NCBI GenBank assembly: GCA_963813555.1
Contig: CAWEZX010000007.1
Coordinates: 310,001 to 374,000 of the forward strand
Direction: 5' to 3'
DNA from: Roseiarcus sp963813555
GTDB taxonomy: Bacteria > Pseudomonadota > Alphaproteobacteria > Rhizobiales > Beijerinckiaceae
DNA: 64,000 bases
Shown piece after piece: positions 36,080 to 44,673 of the stretch. Both the position numbers and the translations under genes were made by a program. Numbering within the stretch: position 1 is the stretch's first letter; every line of letters begins with the position of its first letter. Below the pieces are notes generated by a model, which saw only the letters and a list, made by a program, of their open reading frames with translations, ran no database searches and was not told where the DNA came from.

Positions 36080-36502
36080 ATGTCAATGAAGACTTATTCC
36101 GGAAGCTGCCATTGCGGCGCCGTTCGCTTTGAAGCCGAACTCGATTTCGCCGAGGGGACGTTCAAGTGCAATTGCACGAGTTGCACGAAAGCGCGCTCCT
36201 GGCTCATTCCTACGCCGGCCAATCGCTTTCGCCTCGTCGAAGGCGAAGACTCCCAGGCGGAATATCAATGGACGCCGCCGGGTCGCGCGAATCCGACCGT
36301 CCAGTTTCACTTCTGCAAGCAATGCGGGATTCGCACTCCGGGGCGGGGCGAACTTGAGGCGATGGGCGGCGCCTTTTACGCCGTCCAGGTGCCGTTGCTC
36401 GACGACCTTGATCCCGAGGGGCTCGCCGCTGCGCCGATCCGTTATCTCGACGGTCGCCACGACCGCTTTGATCGACAGCCGGACGACGTCCGCTTCCTCT
36501 GA
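36080..36502 (+). CDS. Gfa/CENP-V-fold zinc protein
   Basis: A 140-residue member of the glutathione-dependent formaldehyde-activating/CENP-V family. It has the zinc cysteine pattern in GSCHCGAVRFEAELDF, CNCTSCTKARSW and FHFCKQCGIRT. Some family members are annotated as forming S-hydroxymethylglutathione from formaldehyde, but many do not. Its place 115 bases behind the sarcosine oxidase and sigma factor genes would fit removal of formaldehyde released by demethylation; that link is inference. It may be transcribed separately. Confidence 0.85.
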   Translation: MSMKTYSGSCHCGAVRFEAELDFAEGTFKCNCTSCTKARSWLIPTPANRFRLVEGEDSQAEYQWTPPGRANPTVQFHFCKQCGIRTPGRGELEAMGGAFYAVQVPLLDDLDPEGLAAAPIRYLDGRHDRFDRQPDDVRFL

Positions 36503-36567
36503 AAAGGCTCGGCAGAGCCGCGGTCCGATCGGGGCGCGCGCGGCGCGCCGCAGTGGTGACCGGCCTT

Positions 36568-37164
36568 TCAGACCTTGGCGGCCGGAGCGACCGAGCCGGT
36601 TGCGCCTTCGCGGAATTGCCGGACGGTGATCTTGGCCACCTCGGCGGCCGGAATTCCGTCAGACGGATTGCGGCCCATCGCCTGCAACGTCTCTGAGACC
36701 CAGCCCGGCGAAACGGCGTTGACCCGCACGCTTATCGACGGCTCTGCGGCGACTGCGCGCACGAACGCCTCGACGGCGTCGTTGACGGTGGTGATGATCG
36801 CGCTGCCGGGAGACGGATATTGCGCCGCAAGACCGGTCGTAAGCGTGATCGCGCCGCCGGGCCGGACAGACTTCGCCCCGTAGCGGACGACATTGACTTG
36901 CCCCAACAGTTTGTTGGCGAGGGAGAACGTCCAGTCCTCGTCGGTCAGCTGGTCCCATGACTTGAAGCGCGCCGCGCCGCCGGTGCAGACGATTCCGTCG
37001 ACGGCTCCGATCCGGGCAAACAGCGCCGCGATCGATTTCGGATCGGAGATGTCGACGCGTTCATCTGAACTGCGCGACGCGCGGATACACTCGCTTTCGC
37101 CGAGCGCCTTGACGACCTCTGCGCCGATAAGCCCGGCCGCTCCAATAACGAGTATCTTGCTCAC
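36568..37164 (-). CDS. Short-chain dehydrogenase/reductase, compact
   Basis: A 198-residue SDR-like protein. The GTG start at 37164 gives MSKILVIGAAGLIGAEVVKA with the glycine-rich nucleotide-binding turn. ARGxSGxIxVD-type elements are reduced: it has CTGGAARF and LLGQVNVVRYGAKSVRPGGA. The Tyr-x3-Lys pair is not evident; a Ser/Thr-rich TTGLAAQYPSPGSAIITTVN stands in its place, then VRVNAVSPGWV. Such short SDRs with an altered active site are common in Rhizobiales and their substrates are unknown. It is possibly the last gene of the 39697-to-36568 minus-strand run. Confidence 0.75.
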   Translation of the reverse strand: MSKILVIGAAGLIGAEVVKALGESECIRASRSSDERVDISDPKSIAALFARIGAVDGIVCTGGAARFKSWDQLTDEDWTFSLANKLLGQVNVVRYGAKSVRPGGAITLTTGLAAQYPSPGSAIITTVNDAVEAFVRAVAAEPSISVRVNAVSPGWVSETLQAMGRNPSDGIPAAEVAKITVRQFREGATGSVAPAAKV

Positions 37165-37254
37165 ACCGATCCCCTTTTGCAGTCTCGCCCCAAGCGTCGC
37201 GGAATGGAGCGACGTTTGCAAGTCAGGGCCAGCTTGACCCTGCCCCGCGCCGCT

Positions 37255-37746
37255 TCAAATCCAGCGCCGAACCCTTCGACAATAGTCCGCATAGTCCCGG
37301 CCGAAGGTTTCGCGCAGGCGCGCCTCCTCGAACGGAATGACCACCCAATTCATCGAAGCCCATGGAGCAATGACCAAGGCCAACGGCCAGGCTCTCCCGA
37401 GCGCGAGCGCCAAACCAATATAGACGACGGTCAAGGACAGATACATCGGATTGCGCGACCATGCGTGCGCGCCGCTGACCACCAGACGCGCCGGCTGCCC
37501 GGTCGGATGGAGCGTCGTGCGCTGGAGCACGAACCGTCCCGCCGCGCCCGCGGCGAGCGAACAGCCTGCGACCGCGAGCGCCAAGCCCGCCCAGTGCACG
37601 GCTCCGATCGCCATAAAGGCCGGCCGCCATGGGATAAGCCGATCGAGCCCGATCCCGACCAGAAACGTCAACGCGAATTGAGCCGGCGGCGGGATCTTAG
37701 CCAGGATCGGAGCGTGGCGCGACACAATGCCGCCGACCTCATTCAC
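37255..37746 (-). CDS. Isoprenylcysteine carboxyl methyltransferase-family membrane protein
   Basis: An integral membrane protein of 163 residues with three or four hydrophobic helices (FALTFLVGIGLDRLIPW, AIGAVHWAGLALAVAGCSLA, LSLTVVYIGLALALGRAWPL). It carries the PEMT/ICMT C-terminal signature AWSRNPMYLSL and FEEARLRETFGRDYADYCRR, which binds S-adenosylmethionine in family members. The bacterial substrate is unknown. The ATG overlaps the stop of the upstream alcohol dehydrogenase by four bases, so the two are co-translated. Confidence 0.85.
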   Translation of the reverse strand: MNEVGGIVSRHAPILAKIPPPAQFALTFLVGIGLDRLIPWRPAFMAIGAVHWAGLALAVAGCSLAAGAAGRFVLQRTTLHPTGQPARLVVSGAHAWSRNPMYLSLTVVYIGLALALGRAWPLALVIAPWASMNWVVIPFEEARLRETFGRDYADYCRRVRRWI

Positions 37747-38807
37747 GCGGTCAGCACAACGCGGCCGCGCACGCGGCCGGCGCGCAGATCGTCCAGCGAT
37801 TGTTGCGCTCTTCCGAGCGGCCGCGTCTCCATCGGCGCCGGCTTGACCTTGCCTTCGCGCGCCAACGCGATGAGTTCGCGAAACTCAGGCAGCCCGCCGG
37901 TGAAGAGGCCGACGATGCTGACGGCTCGCATCGGCAAGGTCGCCAGCGGAACGCCCATCGACCCGCCGAACAGGCCGACCACGAACATGCGTCCGCCTCT
38001 GCGCAACAGGGATAGGCCAAACGCGGCGCTCGCCTCCGCGCCGACAAAATCGATCGCCGAGAACAGGCCGCCGGTCTCCCCCAACAACCCCTTGCGGGCG
38101 GCGGGATCGGTGGGATCGACGACGGCCGAAGCGCCGGCGTTGAGCGCCGCCTGCCGCTTCGCCGCGTCGACGTCGGCGACAATCGGACCGGCTCCATAAA
38201 GCGCATGACACAAGCCGACCGCCGCAAGGCCAAGGCCGCCAGCGCCAATGATCATGAGCGGATGCTCCGGATCGACGGGCGCGGCCTTTTTCAGCGCGCT
38301 GAAGGCGGTGAGACCGGAACACCCGAGGGTCGCGGCGAACGGCGCCGGCAAGGGTTCATATTCGACCAGGTATCTTGGGTGATCGACGAGAACATAGTTG
38401 CTGAAGCCGCCGTCGGCATGCACGCTGAGGTTTCGCGGCTTGGCGCATAAATTCTCTTGGCCCCCCCGGCACTGCGCGCAGCGTCCGCACCCTCCCCACG
38501 CGTAGACCGCCCGGCGGTCGCCGACCTTCGCGCCCGTCGCGTCCGGCCCGAGCTCTTCGACGACGCCGGCGATCTCGTGGCCGAGAATGCGAGGCAGTCT
38601 GACGATGGGCGCAAGGTCGAGCTTCTGGCCCTGGCCCAGATCGAAATAGCCGTCGGCGATATGTAGGTCGCTATGGCAGACGCCGCAGGCGCTGACCCGC
38701 AGCAGCACTTGTGTCTCCTTCGGCGCCGGCGGCGACTCGATCACTTCGGTCAGCGGCGCCCCGAACTGGGTGAGCTTGTAACTGCGCATTCCGCCCGCGC
38801 CAGCCAT
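37743..38807 (-). CDS. Zinc-dependent alcohol dehydrogenase
   Basis: A medium-chain dehydrogenase of 354 residues from the ATG at 38807 (MAGAGGMRSYKLTQFGAPLT). The catalytic zinc site is VSACGVCHSDLH with RILGHEIAGVVEELG. The structural zinc lobe is GCGRCAQCRGGQENLC. The cofactor motif is MIIGAGGLGLAAVGL. It would oxidise a primary alcohol or reduce an aldehyde with NAD(P). It is 20 bases downstream of an SDR gene and coupled to the methyltransferase-like gene, so the three form one operon. Confidence 0.92.
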   Translation of the reverse strand: MAGAGGMRSYKLTQFGAPLTEVIESPPAPKETQVLLRVSACGVCHSDLHIADGYFDLGQGQKLDLAPIVRLPRILGHEIAGVVEELGPDATGAKVGDRRAVYAWGGCGRCAQCRGGQENLCAKPRNLSVHADGGFSNYVLVDHPRYLVEYEPLPAPFAATLGCSGLTAFSALKKAAPVDPEHPLMIIGAGGLGLAAVGLCHALYGAGPIVADVDAAKRQAALNAGASAVVDPTDPAARKGLLGETGGLFSAIDFVGAEASAAFGLSLLRRGGRMFVVGLFGGSMGVPLATLPMRAVSIVGLFTGGLPEFRELIALAREGKVKPAPMETRPLGRAQQSLDDLRAGRVRGRVVLTA

Positions 38808-38827
38808 GGTTCCTGCTCCGTTCAACG

Positions 38828-39697
38828 TCAGCCCCGCGCGGCCTTGTCGCGCTCGTTCAACGCCTGGATGGCTTCGCGCGCGGCTTTCCATTCGCCGTCG
38901 CCCCAGCGGCGCAATTCATAGAAATTGCCTCCGGTCGCCATCGCCTCGGCGCCGTCCATCACGATCGTCTCGCCGCTCAGCCACTCGCAGCCATCGGACA
39001 TCAGGAATGTCGCGAGGTTCTGCAATTCCTCCATCCGGCCGACGCGACCCATCGGATTGCGGGCGGCGGACGCGCCGGGCTCGGCGCCGGGCATCAACCG
39101 CTTGCTCATTCCCTCGGTCGGGATCTCGCCTGGCGCGATGGCGTTGAGGCGAATTCCATAGCGGCCCCATTCCTGCGCCAGCGACATGGTCATCGACTGG
39201 ATCGCCGCCTTGCTCATCGCCGAGGGCACGACGAAGGGGCCGCCATTGCGCACCCATGTCACCGCGATCGACACCACGGCGGCCTTCTGCTTGGCGCCGA
39301 TCCACCGCTTGCCCACCGCCTGCGTCACATAGAAGGTCCCGTGCATGACGATATTGGCGATGGCGTCGAACCCGCGCGGAGATAGATCCTCGGTGCGCGA
39401 GATGAAATTGCCAGCGGCGTTGTTGACTAGGCCGGTGAGCGGGCCTTCGCGGAAAATCTCTTCGACCATCGCCTCGACTGCCGCCGCGTCACGGATGTCG
39501 ACGCCGTAGCTCGAGACGCGCCCGCCATGCGCTTCCATGAGCTCCGCGGCGGCCCCGTCGCAGACGCTCTTGCGCCGGCCGCAGATGGCGATTTCGGAGC
39601 CGAGGCTAAGAAACCGTTCGGCCATCGCCTTGCCGAGCCCAGTGCCGCCGCCGGTAACGAGAATTTTTTTGCCCGCAAACAGGCCGTTGACGAACAT
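38828..39697 (-). CDS. SDR family oxidoreductase (2,4-dienoyl-CoA reductase-like)
   Basis: A 289-residue short-chain dehydrogenase. The cofactor motif is ILVTGGGTGLGKAMAERFL, then ICGRRKSV, and LVNNAAGNF. The active-site region PFVVPSAMSKAAIQSMTMSL lacks the usual Tyr-x3-Lys and has Ser-x3-Lys, as in peroxisomal-type 2,4-dienoyl-CoA reductases. The C-terminal LSGETIVMDGAEAMATGGNF fits this family. The likely role is reduction of unsaturated acyl-CoA in beta-oxidation. It is first in a minus-strand operon with adh and a membrane methyltransferase-like gene. Confidence 0.87.
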   Translation of the reverse strand: MFVNGLFAGKKILVTGGGTGLGKAMAERFLSLGSEIAICGRRKSVCDGAAAELMEAHGGRVSSYGVDIRDAAAVEAMVEEIFREGPLTGLVNNAAGNFISRTEDLSPRGFDAIANIVMHGTFYVTQAVGKRWIGAKQKAAVVSIAVTWVRNGGPFVVPSAMSKAAIQSMTMSLAQEWGRYGIRLNAIAPGEIPTEGMSKRLMPGAEPGASAARNPMGRVGRMEELQNLATFLMSDGCEWLSGETIVMDGAEAMATGGNFYELRRWGDGEWKAAREAIQALNERDKAARG

Positions 39698-39775
39698 AGG
39701 CGTTTTCTCCCTTGGCTCGACGGCCGGCCCATCGGTACGCGCTTTGTGCGGGCTAGGGAAGGGTGTGTGGCTGTG

Positions 39776-39806
39776 TCATGCCTGCGCAAGCGGGCATCCA
39801 GGCGGC
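39776..39806. repeat. Short dispersed hairpin repeat
   Basis: The segment TCATGCCTGCGCAAGCGGGC followed by ATCCAGG forms a hairpin, TGCCTGC-GCAA-GCGGGCA, with one G-T pair. This motif is a very common dispersed intergenic repeat in alphaproteobacterial genomes. It lies between the SDR gene and the IS256 scrap. Confidence 0.55.
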
Positions 39807-39867
39807 CATTCGCAGCGGCCCTTCGTCCCCCCGCTTTCGAGGGGGTGACGTTGCATTAGGCGGTAGT

Positions 39868-40173
39868 GTGTTGAAGGTTCTGCCCCTCGCCGAACCCTTT
39901 CCTTATCTCATCCTCGACGCCCGCTACGAGAAGGGGCGAGAAGGCGGCGGAGCGATGAGCCAGGCGGTGCTGATCGCCATCGGGATCGACTGGGACGGTC
40001 GCCGGCAAATTCTGGCGGTCGAGATGGCCAATCGGGAGAGCCGCTCGTCGTGGAAGGATTTTCTCATCGCCCTGCGCCGACGCGGCCTTAACGGTGTTGA
40101 GTTCGTCGTCGCCGACGATCACGCCGGCCTTCGCGCCGCCATCCGCGAAGTTTCACCGGAATTACAGACAGCG
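39868..40173 (+). pseudogene. IS256 (Mutator-type) transposase fragment
   Basis: About 100 residues from the middle of an IS256-family transposase: FPYLILDARYEKGREGGGAM, then VLIAIGIDWDGRRQILAVEM, ESRSSWKDFLIALRRRGLNG and FVVADDHAGLRAAIREVSPE. The first two catalytic aspartates (LDAR and ADDHAG) are there, but the N-terminus and the last third with the glutamate are missing. It is a dead scrap. The following 230 bases to 40408 are AT-rich and hold no gene I can recognise. Confidence 0.85.
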
Positions 40174-40408
40174 TGAAAATTGCTTTCACACTCACTCCTC
40201 ACCGCAAGTCGCGGCAACTGAAATTGAGTTGACATCAAATTAAATTTTGGAGCGAACGCATTGTGGTCACTATCTTTTTCAGACTCTAGTTGGCACTGGA
40301 TTGGCACAGGACTGACACCCCTCATACGCCGTGAAAGGCGTGGCGATAGTTCAAGAACGGGAAACCCTGCTTCGATACCGATCCGAACGTTCTCGCCGTC
40401 GGGCCTTC

Positions 40409-41082
40409 TCAGCGCACCGGCGCGACCACGATCGATACGCGTTGACAGGTGTGCCGCGCGACCTTGCGGCAAACCGCGTAAGACGAGAGATCCTTCGCCA
40501 GGCAAATCGTACGTCCACCAATTCCCCGTTGCTGCAGCTGACCGCCATGTTGTCGGGACGCAAATTCGCGTTCGCCGCCATGAAGGCCTGCTCGACGTCC
40601 TCGGGAGTAAGTCGCAATTGCTGTTGCGGCGCCTGGAACATTGCGGGGATGTTCAGCCGCGTCCGAACGCTGCGCACGGTGGCGAAATAGTCATGCGCGC
40701 TGAGGCCCGTGCAGGTTCCGTGCTTGCGGTATTCGTAGGCCGCAAGGCGATCGTTCGGGTAGACGCCATGCTCTTCCGCCAGATCGGCGGGCGAGGCTTC
40801 ATGGCCCAGGCACGCCTCGGGGTTCGGCCGATACTCGTTGTCCGGCCACAGCCCGTGGACGACGAAGCCGTCGCCAGAGCCTGCCGCGCACTCCGGCGAT
40901 GACGTCTCCTGGCCGCCGAGATCGCAGAAACCGGGAGCCCAGGACAGCGTCATCACATAATAGTCGAACTGCGTGGTCGCGACAGGGGGAGCGGGCGGCG
41001 CGGTCTGCGCAATAGCCACAATCGGGGCGACTGTCGCGGCAAACGCCAAACTCAAGGCCAACTTGAGCGCCAAACGCGGCAT
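40409..41082 (-). CDS. Ribonuclease T2 family protein, one frameshift
   Basis: A secreted endoribonuclease. It starts at 41082 (MPRLALKLALSLAFAATVAP) with a signal peptide. Conserved active-site blocks CAS I and II are VVHGLWPDNEY (first His) and YEYRKHGTCTG (second His with Lys). YYVMTLSWAPGFC marks the N-terminal strand. Near 40508 one base is missing. The correct C-terminal part, CLAKDLSSYAVCRKVARHTC then QRVSIVVAPVR, lies in the next frame and ends at 40409. Corrected, it has about 224 residues. Periplasmic RNases of this type degrade RNA nonspecifically. Confidence 0.88.
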
Positions 41083-41113
41083 TGTGACGTCCCGCCTTCC
41101 GTCTCGGCGTCGG

Positions 41114-41635
41114 TCAATAGCCTGCTCTGAGGCCGTATTCGGCGAGCCATTTCGCCTTGCCGATTTCCCGCTCGAGGATCGGCCGGATGATCTCGCAATC
41201 GGGCGCGTAGGCGAAGGTCGGATCAATGCCGACGACGCACCACTCGACGCCCCAGGTATTTCCGATGATGCCCAGTTGCGTCCCGACGGCATAGACGACG
41301 GTTCGGGTCTTCTGATCGCTCATTGCGGCGCGGGCGACGCAATAGCGGCGCGGAACATAGGACAGGCCATTCGACCGGAAGCCGATTTCGCGGACGCGCT
41401 CGAATCCGGCGATCGCCAAATTCGAATTCCAAAACTCACGCTGGGTCCCAGCAAACCTTCCGCTGATCGTCGACAGCACCCCGCCGTCATTGCAAGCGGG
41501 CATGTCGGTGAAAAACGGCGCCCAGCGCGCCTCAGCCGGCGTGTCGTAAAGGTTGAGCTGGGCCGGCCCGCCGCCCGCGCGCGCGAACGGAACGAGGAGG
41601 AAAAAGGCCATGAGACCGATAATCGCTCTCTTCAA
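41114..41635 (-). CDS. Conserved secreted protein of unknown function
   Basis: A 173-residue protein from a TTG start at 41635 (MKRAIIGLMAFFLLVPFARA), which gives a clean signal peptide cleaved before GGGPAQL. The mature domain holds NSNLAIAGFERVREIGFRSN and YVPRRYCVARAAMSDQKTRT, then TWGVEWCVVGIDPTFAYAPD. Four cysteines in the mature part could form two disulfides. Similar proteins are common in Hyphomicrobiales genomes. I do not know a function. It lies 31 bases upstream of the RNase T2 gene in the same direction, so the two may be co-transcribed. Confidence 0.75.
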   Translation of the reverse strand: MKRAIIGLMAFFLLVPFARAGGGPAQLNLYDTPAEARWAPFFTDMPACNDGGVLSTISGRFAGTQREFWNSNLAIAGFERVREIGFRSNGLSYVPRRYCVARAAMSDQKTRTVVYAVGTQLGIIGNTWGVEWCVVGIDPTFAYAPDCEIIRPILEREIGKAKWLAEYGLRAGY

Positions 41636-41807
41636 CGCCGTTGCTCCCCGTATGCGAACCAAATTTCCCCGCCGCGCGACGCTTGGGCTTCGCCACAATG
41701 CCGCCCGGCGCGAGGCAAATCAAGCCAGGGCGAGAGCGCCCCACCGCACGGCTTTGCCCCGGCTTGGGTTCTCGCACAACGGGCGGCGGTACGACCCTTC
41801 CCGCGCC

Positions 41808-42297
41808 TCAAGAGAGTCGGCTCTTGATCTCGCTTATTTCGCGCGCCACCAGATCTGCGCCGGCGGCCCCCGTCATCTGGTCGGCAAGCACGATTTCCGC
41901 CGCCTTGGCCGCGTGCTCAGCCGCGGCGGCGCGAACCTCGGCCGTCGCCTGGGCCTCGGCGAGCGCGATCTTGGCCTCGGCTTGCTTGGTGCGCCGGGCG
42001 ATGAATTCCTTTAGTCGCTCGGCGGCCTCAACGTTCAATTGCTCGGCCTGGGCTCGTGCCTCGGCTATGATGGCGGCGGCGTTCGCCTCCGCTTCGGCGG
42101 ACTTTTTCTCGAAGCTCGCCAATAGCGCGGTCGCCTCCTGGCGCAGCTTGGCCGCTTGAGCGAGTTCGGCCGCAATCGCTTCGCCGCGCGCGTCGAGCGC
42201 CTTGAGCACGATCCGATGGGCGCCGAAATAGATCGAAAATCGCGACGAACACGAGGAAGCCGAGAAGGACGAAAAACTCCGCGCCGAACTCCATCAT
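41808..42297 (-). CDS. atpF: ATP synthase F0 subunit b, one frameshift
   Basis: The peripheral stalk subunit. The N-terminal membrane helix reads MMEFGAEFFVLLGFLVFVAI from 42297. Near 42232 one extra base shifts the frame, and YFGAHRIVLKALDARGEAIA continues into the long Ala/Glu coiled coil to EIKSRLS at 41808. Corrected length is about 162 residues. The ATG overlaps the stop of the b' gene by four bases. The b subunit is required for a working ATP synthase, so a sequence error is more likely than a real break. Confidence 0.9.
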
Positions 42298-42869
42298 GCG
42301 GCTCCGCCTGGCTGCTCGACCGAACGGACCGCGGCGGCGACCGCCGCCGGATCAGCCGGGCGTCCGGCGAGGCGCTCGACGATCGCCGCGGCGGCGTCGC
42401 GCGCGACCTCGGCGACATGGGTCATGGCGTCGGCGCGCGTCGCGGCGATCTCGCGCTCGGCGCCGGCGAGCTTGGCGGCAAGCTCATCCTCGAGCCCCCG
42501 TCGCTTGGCCTGCGCGTCCACTGCGGCGGCGTCGCGAGCCGCCTGGGCGAGGCTCTGGGCCTTCGCGCGCGCCTCGGCCAATGTCTTTTCATGCGCGGCC
42601 GCGGCCGCGTCGGCTTTCTGCTGCATCGCCGTCGCCTCGTCGAGGTCGCGCGCGATCTGCGCCTTGCGGCCGTCGATCACCGCGCCAAGCTGCGGCAAGC
42701 CTCGCTTGGCCATGTACCAATAGAGGAACCCGAAGGCGATCGCGAACCACACCAGCTGAGAGGGAAACGTGCTTGGGTCGAACGGAGGAAAGTTCGAATG
42801 CGCGCCCCCTTCCTGACCGACTTGCGTCTTGGTCGCATCGGAGGGCGTCGATTGCGTGGACTGAGCCAT
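42294..42869 (-). CDS. atpG: ATP synthase F0 subunit b'
   Basis: The second, divergent stalk subunit found in alphaproteobacteria and photosynthetic bacteria. I start at the ATG at 42869 (MAQSTQSTPSDATKTQVGQE), 191 residues. One membrane helix (QLVWFAIAFGFLYWYMA) is followed by a long amphipathic coiled coil (IDGRKAQIARDLDEATAMQQ onward). An ATG 18 bases upstream is an alternative start. It lies between atpE and atpF. The symbol atpG is used for b' in such genomes but also for the gamma subunit, so treat it with care. Confidence 0.9.
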   Translation of the reverse strand: MAQSTQSTPSDATKTQVGQEGGAHSNFPPFDPSTFPSQLVWFAIAFGFLYWYMAKRGLPQLGAVIDGRKAQIARDLDEATAMQQKADAAAAAHEKTLAEARAKAQSLAQAARDAAAVDAQAKRRGLEDELAAKLAGAEREIAATRADAMTHVAEVARDAAAAIVERLAGRPADPAAVAAAVRSVEQPGGAA

Positions 42870-42951
42870 CACGGACCCTTGAGGAACCATAGCGAGCCGG
42901 GAAGGCGCCGCATGCGCCTTCCCCGCGAGCGGCGGCAAGAAGCCTGGAACG

Positions 42952-43191
42952 TCAGACCGCAAACAGCAAAAGGAAAGAGATCAGAAGGGCGAAAATGCCG
43001 AGCGCCTCGGTCACCGCGAAACCGAAGATGAGGCGGCCGAACTGGCCTTCGACCGCCGAGGGATTCCGCAGCGCGCCGTTCAGGAACTGGCCGAACAGCG
43101 TGCCGACGCCAATGCCCGCGGCTCCCGTTCCGATGGCGGCGAGGCCGGCGCCGACATACTTGGCGGCGATGGCGAGCTCATGCGGTTCCAT
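42952..43191 (-). CDS. atpE: ATP synthase F0 subunit c
   Basis: The proton-carrying ring subunit, 79 residues. There are two transmembrane hairpin helices joined by the polar loop ALRNPSAVEGQ. The first helix has the GxGxGxGxG-like packing motif (GTGAAGIGVGTLFG). The second helix carries the proton-binding carboxylate Glu62 (GFAVTEALGIFALL). It is intact, and lies between the a and b' genes as in other alphaproteobacteria. Confidence 0.96.
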   Translation of the reverse strand: MEPHELAIAAKYVGAGLAAIGTGAAGIGVGTLFGQFLNGALRNPSAVEGQFGRLIFGFAVTEALGIFALLISFLLLFAV

Positions 43192-43237
43192 ACGGTGCTC
43201 CTATTTCGCTGGCGAATTCGTTTTCGGGTTGGGGGGG

Positions 43238-44006
43238 TCAGTGACCCGGGTGAAGCGCGTCGTTGAGGTACATGCAGGTCAGCATGGCGAACACATAGGC
43301 CTGCAGGAGGATGACGATGAGTTCGAGCCCGAAAAGGGCGATCGTCGCTGCGAACGGCACCACCGCCAGCAGCTTGACCGCCGCGCCAGCGCCGAGCAGC
43401 ATGATGACGAAGTTGCCGAAGACGTTGAGCGTGATGTGGCCGGCGAGCATGTTGGCGAACAGGCGCACCGAGTGGCTGACCGGGCGCGACAGGAAGGAGA
43501 CGATCTCGATCGCGACGACCAGCGGCAGAATGTAGATCGGCACGTCAGGAGGGACGAAGAGCTTGAAGAAATGGACGCCGTGTTCCTTCACGCCGATGAT
43601 GACGACCGCGAAAAACACGATCAGCGCCAAAGCGGCGGTAATGACGATGTGGCTGGTCACCGCCATCGAGTACGGGAAGAAGCCGATCACATTGGCCAGG
43701 AGAACGAAAAAGAAGATCGAGAACACGAACGGGAAAAACCGCATCCCGGCCTCGCCGGCGGCGGAGCGGACCATGCCGGCCACGAACTCATAAGACATTT
43801 CGGCCATCGCCTGTAGGCGGCCCGGCACGCCTGGGCCGCCTCGCGCGCCAATCGCGACCAGAAGGCAGCTCAGCGCGACCGCCAGCAACATATAGAGACC
43901 GGAGTTGGTCAGAGAGACATCGTGACCCGCGACCGTAATCGAAACGACGGGGTGCAGGGCAAATTGGTGGATCGGATCGATCGCCGGTCCCGACTTCTGT
44001 CGCCAC
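43238..44006 (-). CDS. atpB: ATP synthase F0 subunit a, start uncertain
   Basis: The proton-channel subunit. The body from DPIHQFALHPVVSITVAGHD onward has five to six membrane helices and the key Arg in SHSVRLFANMLAGHITLNVFG, then LELIVILLQAYVFAMLTCMY. The long frame extends upstream to a GTG at 44170, but that extension would contain an intrinsic terminator (44048-44071) and has no homology. The likely start is the GTG at 44006 (MATEVG), one frame away, which requires one extra base before PAIDPIHQF to be an error. I give that start. The body is secure. Confidence 0.87.
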
Positions 44007-44047
44007 GTCCTCTGATCCTCGTCGTCTTCCGCCCCTATGCGAGGCTT

Positions 44048-44071
44048 AAAAAGAGCCCCGCCCCGGGGCTC
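44048..44071 (-). terminator. Intrinsic terminator between atpI and atpB
   Basis: On the minus strand GAGCCCC-GGGGC-GGGGCTC is followed by TTTTT. The seven-base perfect GC-rich stem with a T-run makes a strong rho-independent terminator, 96 bases after the atpI stop. It implies that atpI transcripts end here, at least partly, and that atpBEF'F has its own promoter or is attenuated. It also argues that the atpB start lies downstream. Confidence 0.75.
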
Positions 44072-44166
44072 CGCGCCCCCCAACGAGGCGTCCCGTTCGG
44101 CTCGGGAAACCGAGCGCCGCACGTCTTTATCCGGCGAGTTTGCGCGAGACAAGCGCGAATTGCGGT

Positions 44167-44505
44167 TCACTGAGGCCGTTTTGGCGAAGTCAGCCGGATC
44201 ACGTTCCAGATCCCCGCCGCCACGCCGATCAAAAAAAATACAATCAGAAACGCAGGATTTGTGCCGAGGGCGCGGTCAAGGACCCAACCGATGCCCAAGC
44301 CGACGATCACTGCCGAGACGAACTCGCTGCCGGCGCGCAAGCCAAGCGACATCGCCGAACCTGCGTCGCCCGATTTGTTCTCAGGCTTTGGCTCGGAAGC
44401 TGGGGGAGGCGGCGCGGCTCGCCGTTTGAGTTCGCCCGACAGCCGATTGAGGCGGGCTCGCAGCGCCGCAGCCTCATCGTCGGGGTCTCCGGGGTTCGAA
44501 CTCAT
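44167..44505 (-). CDS. atpI: ATP synthase assembly protein AtpI
   Basis: A small membrane protein that helps assemble the c-ring. I start at the ATG at 44505 (MSSNPGDPDDEAAALRARLN), 112 residues. A charged, Pro-rich N-terminus is followed by two membrane helices (FVSAVIVGLGIGWVLDRAL and LIVFFLIGVAAGIWNVIRL) joined by a short loop. It is first in the F0 cluster, and a terminator follows it. Its upstream neighbour on the other strand is the DUF1345 gene. Confidence 0.85.
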   Translation of the reverse strand: MSSNPGDPDDEAAALRARLNRLSGELKRRAAPPPPASEPKPENKSGDAGSAMSLGLRAGSEFVSAVIVGLGIGWVLDRALGTNPAFLIVFFLIGVAAGIWNVIRLTSPKRPQ

Positions 44506-44596
44506 GGGGCCAAGCCTCCCTGGAACGAAAAACACGGCGCGGCGCCTTGTTTCAACGCGCCCGCGCTCGCATGGCTCGGTCTAGCATCGAAAAGAG

Positions 44597-44616
44597 AAGC
44601 GGCGTTAGCGCCGCTT
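44597..44616. promoter_or_regulatory. Perfect hairpin between divergent atpI and DUF1345 genes
   Basis: AAGCGGCG-TTAG-CGCCGCTT is a perfect eight-base stem with a four-base loop, placed 92 bases upstream of atpI and 58 bases upstream of the DUF1345 start. There is no T-run on either side, so it is not a usual terminator. It could be an operator or a small dispersed repeat. Confidence 0.35.
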
Positions 44617-44673
44617 GACCCTCGCCGCCGCCTCGGGCAAGGCAGGCCTCATCTGGACCCGAATGGCCTTCGC

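Noticed and set aside
39763..39867. Start of the IS256 fragment as a real gene beginning MCGCVMPAQAG
   Set aside because: That part is translation of an intergenic dispersed repeat; transposase homology begins only at about 39868.
40291..40306. Sigma-54-like -24/-12 promoter, TGGCACTGGATTGGCA
   Set aside because: The GG and GC spacing fits, but two other consensus bases do not, and no plus-strand gene lies downstream; the next genes are on the other strand.
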